Shown one piece after another: positions 57,591 to 64,000 of a DNA stretch of 64,000 nt. Where the stretch lies: the NCBI GenBank assembly GCA_032622095.1, contig CP136063.1, positions 120,984,723 to 121,048,722 on the forward strand, in the 5' to 3' direction. Made by a program: the position numbers and the translations under genes. Numbering within the stretch: the first letter of the stretch is position 1; every line of letters begins with the position of its first letter. The stretch is from Siphonodentalium dalli. Taxonomy: Eukaryota > Mollusca > Scaphopoda > Gadilida > Siphonodentaliidae. The notes under the pieces are model-generated. The model was not told where the DNA came from. It did no database searches and worked only from the letters and a program-made list of their open reading frames with translations.

Positions 57591-58519
57591 TGGTATACAC
57601 ATACATGACAATTGGTTGCACGATATAACATGTAGCGCCTGTTATAGTATATTATATACCTATATGTACTATATACATCCTCATATACATGTGCACATAT
57701 ATTCACCCTCAACTAACATTTATTCAACAGCCCCCTCGTTCACGAAGAACAATATAATTTCCGTGTGCAATACGATTAGCGAGGAAGCCATGCACGAATC
57801 CTAGTTTCACATGTACCAATCTATATACCTTGTGAACTGGCACAGAACAAGCGCCTGAATATAATGGTATTTCAGCGACATTTGGAAGACGATATTTCCC
57901 AATGAATATAACACATATAATGACCCGATCCCAACGTGAGTATGGTCAAACTATTGGCAACTGGTTAATTCTCAACCTGCTGCCTGAAGCATATCGCACA
58001 GTTGGTTGAATATAGGCTAGCTCTATAGTCATGGAAGTTTGCAATTTTTGACTATTTAGTGAAATATAAACCAAACTATGGCGATTACTCCCTATCGTTA
58101 GCTGTTGAGAAATTCTAAAGTATGCCCAAAACAATTGTTACTTGGAATCACTATTTGCGGAGAAAATCGGGTCACGGTGGAATAAACTTGAAGATACACC
58201 GTAATAGGCTAGGATATCAGTTTCTCTGAATCAGTTGTTCGCCCGTGGAACATCCCAAATTGGGGTGAGCCAGATCAATTGTGGTCACAACACAGCTCTC
58301 CACTCTGGTAGTATATTACAATACTCATCGATATAAGTGGTGATGGAAAACATTTCCGAAATGAGACTTTGGGTTTTGGAGCAAATGCACTACTATGACT
58401 TAATTTTGTATTCTAAGTTATATGCCTATAACAGCTTTTGTTGTTTTCATATCTGAACCACTGTCCATGATGTTTGTCAAATATACATGTTCCTGACTAA
58501 ATGATGGTATTTAATTGTA
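57591..58519. other. Unannotated intergenic DNA
   Basis: No supportable gene or repeat; short TATA-rich runs only. Confidence 0.4.
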
Positions 58520-58573
58520 GCGGAAGGATAGAACTCGAGGCGCAAGCGCCTCTCGTTCTATCCTTCCGCGACA
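58520..58573. repeat. Perfect 24-bp-arm hairpin
   Basis: GCGGAAGGATAGAAC and GTTCTATCCTTCCGC form outer arms, and GAGGCGC / GCGCCTC an inner stem, leaving a two-base loop. It may be a small fold-back insertion. Confidence 0.8.
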
Positions 58574-59548
58574 GCACTCGTGCCGTACCGACAAAACCAT
58601 TTACACATCATGTCGTTCTGTGTATGTATTGCACGTCCGGTTATCAAAGATTGTGGTAGATATAACAGACAAATATACTAGGAAAAAGCTGGCAACCTTG
58701 AAGATTCACATGAATATACACGTACGGGGTTTTGAGGGCCATTGTATATATTGCTATATATGGCCGGTCGAAACAAGAATACCCACAGTTGGACTCAGTC
58801 TCCACTACATAGATACCATGGTTATGCTAAATTATATTTTCCGACCCAGTACTCCACATTTGTTGTAGACGCATGCTTGCTGTGTAGATATGCAAATAAC
58901 TCCCCAGAACTGCAGAACTCAACACATTTATGCATTTGGTGGGACGTATCATACACAAGAAGACTAGAACGCAGATTCGAGACAAAAACTCAAATCGTAC
59001 AAGTGAAGCATGAGTTCGGTCGGTTCTACTTCGAGGGTTGGTGATTATTTATGTTATTGGTAATGGGGTGATCATGTTTGGTTCTAACTTCTAACTCAAT
59101 GTTCTGAGAACGATAAAATGTGAGCAATAATCAGCCACCTAGCATTACTCGGTAGTAAGTATATACAGCTTTCTATGAAATATTTAGCATAATCAAGAAT
59201 GTTACCAGCAAAAGTTAATTGATTGTTTGGTTATTTCAGTCGATAGACCATATCCCCGACTAATACTACACCATTCCCGCAGCCAGTTTATGTTGAACTT
59301 TGACCATAATTTTTTTTTATTTCCGTGACATTTGAGCTATTTGATGATTTCATTCCTGAGCAGAGACGCGAACTGCATTGCTTCAAAGATGAAATGTCAA
59401 CATTTTGCCTCACTGCTTATAACGATAAATGATGCCTTTGTCGTATAAGGCTAAATACTGATTTTGGCAGCCATTTTGAACGAAACTTTAGCTATTACAA
59501 AATGTGTTCAAGTGCGTGTCACCAATCTAACACTTTTGATACATTTGC
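58574..59548. other. Unannotated stretch with a doubtful 100-codon ORF
   Basis: The ORF at 58742-59044 has no recognisable domain, no good start context and average length for chance. I do not call it a gene. Confidence 0.4.
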
Positions 59549-60174
59549 CACCATTTTGACTGTCATGATTGATTATATTGACCATCTCAAATTTTCAAGC
59601 ACCAATGAGATTGAATTGTATAGGTAATAATAGCCTGTGCTTAACTCGTTCGTTTCACATTGCAATAATTATGGCTAGAAACCTGAAGTTATGCCAAAAC
59701 AAATGTGTTTAAGGGTTGAAATGGACTGAGACCAAAGAGATAACAAGTGTAATGTCGTCAATGCAGATTAATCAACTTCACGCATCAACCACAACATCTA
59801 AACGAATAAGGACGAAACATAGAATTTTCTATAAATTTGCCACGATTTTGAGTGCCATCATAAACTATAGTAACCATTTCAGACCCAAATGAGATTGAAT
59901 TTTGTCGGTAATACTTCCACTGGCTTAACTCCTTAATATTACTATGTTTTTCAAAACAAAATTAGGGATTGGAAGTAGCTGAACACAAATGAACAACAAA
60001 TTTCACTGCCCAAATAATCGTAGGATATGAATAATAGGAAAACAAACTACAATTTATCGTCAGTAGACACAGATGTAGAAGATATGAGTGAAAATGTGTC
60101 TATTTTCCAATTCATGTCACCATTTTGGCAGCCATCTTGCTATTGGCGAAAAAAAAATTCCTGTAAAATGTAGT
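59549..60174. repeat. ~285-bp diverged tandem repeat
   Basis: TTTGCCACCATTTTGACTG...CAATGAGATTGAATTG (59546-59640) is repeated at 59832-59915 (TTTGCCACGATTTTGAGTG...AATGAGATTGAATTTTG), and a partial third copy starts near 60115 (TCACCATTTTGGCAGCC). Confidence 0.55.
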
Positions 60175-61756
60175 AAATGTAACACCTTACCAGGGGGGGG
60201 GGGCGAATTTATTTTACGAGACGTGAGGTAGGGGGTGGGTACCCGGGGCCGAAACAGTTTTTGACCACTTTTTTTGCATTTTTTTTTTATTGACATATTT
60301 TCAACTGTTTTAAACATATTTGTTTATATGTTGTGGCTTGTTGCAATATGAGAAGCACTAATACACTCAATACTGTTATAATTACCCCCATAAGTTGATA
60401 TAAAATGGAAAAATAGTGAATATTGTGGGGGTGGGTCCCAAAATTTTCATTGATTTTTGTTGCGCGCAAATTTTTTTTATTGTGTCTGTTTCAGCTTGCT
60501 TGGCAGTTTTTATAATGAAAATTGTCTACTTCACGGTGTAGTTCAATAAAAAATACTTCAGATAGTTCTAGGGTAGGGTGAACTTAATGCAGTCTGACGA
60601 TATCAGCTAACAACTCATGACAGAATATTAATTACAATAATTCTTATACTCTTTATTCATACAGTTAGTTGATGCATGAGTGTAATGTATGAAATAAGTA
60701 TTTGTATCAGTGTGTGTACACTAAAATTGATTGCATATCAGCATATGTGATACAAGTATGGCCATGTGACCATCAACGCAGGGAAACTCATTTTATTTTT
60801 AACCCTTCGAACACTATGGCCCCAGAGCATTAGTAGCACCCTGGCGCGGGGCTCCCACTCGTTCAAATAACCGCCGGTATTCTCAATGTATCAGAATAAT
60901 GTTTAGTTAATAATATATATATAGTAGACACGGGTAGACATATAATAGTAAATAAAGAGTACAGCCGGTATACTGTAAACAGAAGACCAAATTGGAGTTA
61001 TCTTCCCTACACCAACACAATGACATTTCCATACTGTGACCTCATCTCCACGGTCACATGTCACTAAAGTGCACATCCGTGTATATGGATTTGCCACTAA
61101 ATTGACCATCCGCGTTCAAACTCAAAGAGTTAAACATTATTTTAGGCCTAGTCCTAAGTCGTAATGCGAGGACGGGTCGGTGGTCATGCAGGCATACATA
61201 AAAGCTAATTCATATGCACATTTTCCTTTTTGGTATTACTATAGGCTCTAGGCCTACTAGTTGATGCTGGTTGATGTCTGAAAGAAAGATAAATTTAATT
61301 TTGTGTAATTTTTTATTCTATTATAAGCCCTAACACTGGCCCTAGTTATTTTTTGTTGTCATTCCAGGGGATTCAACATATTTTTCATCTACTCACACAG
61401 ATGAATAGGCTGGGTTATAAATTTACCAATATAATCACATCATATTCTACCTTTGTTGATTGCTTCGAGTTCAATTTAGTTGAGATTATCGCTGATTACT
61501 GCTGATTATCGCATAATTATCAGCCAAGAAAATATTTGTCTTGTACGTGTTTGTAAACAGGAAGTAACATTTAATTTGGTCTTTCAAGAGGGGACCAACA
61601 TAAAGCTTCGGGGTTTTGGGGTGGGTGTCTAAAATGTTATGAAAAAAAAATGCAAGAAAATGTGGGCATGCACCGCGTAAAAAAAAATGGCAATGTAAAA
61701 AAAACACCCCCACGTCTCGCAACTTTTTTACGCCCCCCCCCCCCCTGACCTTATTC
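60175..61756. repeat. Inverted repeat pair with G/C runs (possible old transposon)
   Basis: CACCTTACCAGGGGGGGGG with GCGA...ACGAGACGTGAGG (60182-60232) is the inverse of CCCACGTCTCGCAAC...CGCCCCCCCCC and TGACCTTA (61709-61752). The interior (60.25-61.7 kb) shows no gene. The borders carry no clear target duplication. Confidence 0.45.
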
Positions 61757-63021
61757 GTATTTAAATTCGCGCAGTACTATTTTTCGCGCACATATCGGTG
61801 CGTCAATTTAAAACTGAGCGAAAATGAGTTACATAATAATATACATTGCGGAAGGTTGGTCCGAATATTAAGCTGTATGACTATAATTTACATGCGGGCA
61901 ACCACATAACATAAACCATTAATGATATGTACATGTATGACATAATTATATAGCAGCAAATCATGGCAACATCATTGATGTTGAAATAGACATATTGCAG
62001 ACTGAAGACTACGTCGCCCTATTCACAACGCTGACCAAACAGTCTGTGTTAGTTAATATGTCAACACAACACCCAGCCAAGTTTTGTTTTTTTCTTATGA
62101 AACTTTTCTATACTTGGTTGCAGTTTTACTTCTTTGAGTTCATTTAAATTATGTTTATAACTATTTCAATATCAGAATAATTATATGGAGCGTATAAACA
62201 CAAGTCATCACAACACATTGATGGTGCAGTTATGTTATATTTGTGCACGATGTAAAGCCGTCGTGATTGTGTTTAATATGCACACACATCTTCAATGACG
62301 ATTAAAGGGGTATTGTACGCCATTTTAATTAAATTTCCGGTGACAACAACGATCTAATATCGATAATATATAGAAACATAAGTAATTTGAGTCGAAGATG
62401 TATTCTGTAAACGCTCAGGTTAATAGGCTATCTTAAAATTTAATAATTTAAAAGTTAATAATTTGATATAAATTGAATTTATGACTGGAGCCATAAAATG
62501 GCGTCAATTAAATTACGAATTACCGTAATCAAAAACAGTAATTGAGGGATACTGGATTTTTAAACCGATCGCACACACGATCGCTTAAAATATTATGATG
62601 ATACGGGGAGAACACTCAAGCCACTCAATGACTAGCGACGGTACAATAACTTAAATGATTATATGGGACTAGTATGCATATAATATAACTTTTATTTGAT
62701 TCGTTTGGTTGAAAACTTTACAAAAATTACTCGACAACGACAATTTGTATTTTTGCATTCCTGTAAATTTGTCATCCGTAACATGACTTCGTACTCAACA
62801 GACTTTCAAATAATGGAAAAATTGTTACCTTATTCTCCGACTCGGAGACTATAGAAACCAACAACAACATTTGGCGTACAGTACCCCTTTAAGATCTGAA
62901 ACTCTCATCAAATCCATTTATGAAAATATTTTTGTCAGTATTGAATTCGCGCGAATTCGAAGTACGCGTATTCAAAACTGAGCGAAAAATAATACTGCGC
63001 GAATTTAAATACGAGTAAGGT
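61748..63021. mobile_element. 1.27-kb inverted-repeat element
   Basis: ACCTTATTCGTATTTAAATT with CGCGCAGTACTATTTTTCGC at the left is matched inverted at 62982-63021 (one or two mismatches in about 40 bases). GCGCGAATTC phrases extend the similarity. No ORF of note. It encloses the MITE at 62302-62892. Confidence 0.7.
62302..62892. mobile_element. TTAA-flanked MITE, AGGGGTA family
   Basis: 591 bp including TTAA at both ends (62302-62305 and 62889-62892). Inverted termini read AGGGGTATTGTACGCCA and AGGGGTACTGTACGCCA. A diverged, reversed copy lies inside the Ngaro element (21690-22310). No transposase. Confidence 0.8.
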
Positions 63022-64000
63022 AGCATCCCGATAATGTATACATTTGTATACATTTGTATACATTATATAAGATATTGTCTCCACGCCATTCTACTTAAAC
63101 CCAACATTGATTTACAAAATTTAACATGTGTAATTTCACATGGAATATATAGATTCGAGCTTGTTAATATTAAACCAAATGCTTACTGAGAAAATTTCAT
63201 GTTTGCGCAAGGATGACATTAAACTATACATTGCTTTTATCCCTTTGTTGTTAACATTTATCTGGGCTTTCCAAATTTTTCCATTTGCAAAAAATTTAAT
63301 ACCAATATGTATATTCCTTAACTGTTTCTAACGGAGTGTTGCTTATTTTAAAGGCAGTTAGTGTTTTTGTTGCTGGTTTCCTGAATATCAGGCATTTAGT
63401 TTTCTGAAGATTCACTTCTACTTTGTTCCTAATGCTGTAATTCTACAATTTATTCAAACATCTTTGCATAAACAATAAACAGAAATAAGCATGTTTGATT
63501 GAAATTATATTTTAAAAAAATCACAATGGTACCATCACAACGCAGTTGCCATGAGTTTTATGTAGAGAGTAATTTTATAGTAATAACTCAAAATCACTGT
63601 AGCTCAACTTTGCGAAGAAGTAAAATATTTGTTATGTGCAATAAATGGAATGATGAATTTAATTTTTAAATCCAATACGGCCGCTGATCTAACCCTCCCA
63701 AAATGACCCAAAAATGACTCGTTCCTTACTATTTGTAGCCCATGGCAAAGTATTTCGTCATGCAAAGAGTAAAATATCAAGATGGTTGCCGGTGGCCATG
63801 TTTAATGGCAGAATGACCCCAAAATGACTCGTTTCCATCTACATGTCAATGTTAAAATCCATGACAAATTTCATGATGATCCAACGAAAGGTACGACCTG
63901 TTAATCCGAGAGCCTGCTGGTTTCTATTCGACTTCTATTTGCACAATCGCATACGAAAGGTTTGATGCCCCAGATTTGTTCCACCACAGGAACGTTTAAA
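63022..64000. other. Unannotated right edge
   Basis: TTTGTATACA repeats three times at 63040-63065. CCAAAATGACTCGTT occurs near 63705 (variant) and 63819, indicating a ~115-bp diverged duplication. A 63-codon ORF at 63140 has a hydrophobic stretch but no family and is not called a gene. Confidence 0.4.

Noticed and set aside
58742-59044. 100-codon ORF as a host gene
   Set aside because: No domain, no conserved start context, and of a length expected by chance in 64 kb.
1-64000. tRNA, rRNA, telomere or exon of a host gene
   Set aside because: I looked for tRNA B-box-like phrases, rRNA cores, telomeric hexamer tracts and domain-bearing ORFs outside transposons and saw none I could defend.

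Overview
The window reads as non-genic DNA from a large, repeat-rich metazoan genome, most likely a marine invertebrate. The grounds are eukaryotic transposon families, splice-site and AATAAA-type signals, long TA/CA microsatellites, and no host gene, tRNA or rRNA that I could support. I cannot assign a species. Nearly everything that can be annotated is mobile or repetitive.

Layout. (1) 1-2.4 kb: background DNA holding one TA-flanked inverted-repeat element (479-1472). (2) 2.45-44.44 kb: a roughly 42-kb head-to-tail mosaic array. Units open with a short head (GACTAGCAGGTTAGCCCG or GACTAGCCGATGAGCCCG) and close with a tail (TTTCGAGTCTATAAAGGACA, then a CA/TA microsatellite, then TCTCAAAATATATAGTA). 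Between head and tail lie swapped modules: a ~130-bp GGTCAAGGTCAGGTC module, a ~120-bp module containing TGCGCATGCGC, T-rich spacers and others. Several blocks of 0.3-1.7 kb are recent duplications of each other.

(3) Two large elements sit inside the array. The first is a 10.6-kb tyrosine-recombinase retrotransposon of Ngaro type (13142-23729). It has split direct repeats (A1, body, B1-A2-spacer-B2) and encodes an SGNH-hydrolase-like protein, a Gag with a Cys/His motif, RT/RNase H, and a tyrosine recombinase with its catalytic residues. Its A repeat carries three CCAAT boxes and its B repeat a poly(A) signal. A good splice donor and acceptor bracket the SGNH ORF and a 22-unit minisatellite. 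The RNase H region has lost a segment and its reading frame, so this copy is probably dead. A solo derivative (30026-30925) lies in a duplicated copy of the same left flank. The second is a 4.0-kb DNA transposon (37823-41790) with ~450-bp terminal inverted repeats, a 4-bp target duplication ATGT and CACAGTG termini. It holds a second inverted-repeat element, a LINE tail and a fragment related to a TTAA-flanked MITE.

(4) 44.4-64 kb: mixed single-copy-looking AT-rich DNA with two TTAA-flanked MITE families, two copies of a C-tailed repeat, fold-back palindromes, minisatellites, a 5'-truncated non-LTR retrotransposon (about 51.1-52.8 kb) with two frameshifts, a repeat family at 55-57 kb, and a 1.27-kb inverted-repeat element with a MITE nested inside it.

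Only the retrotransposon genes form a working set: Gag packages RNA, RT/RNase H makes cDNA and the recombinase inserts it. The role of the SGNH protein is unknown.
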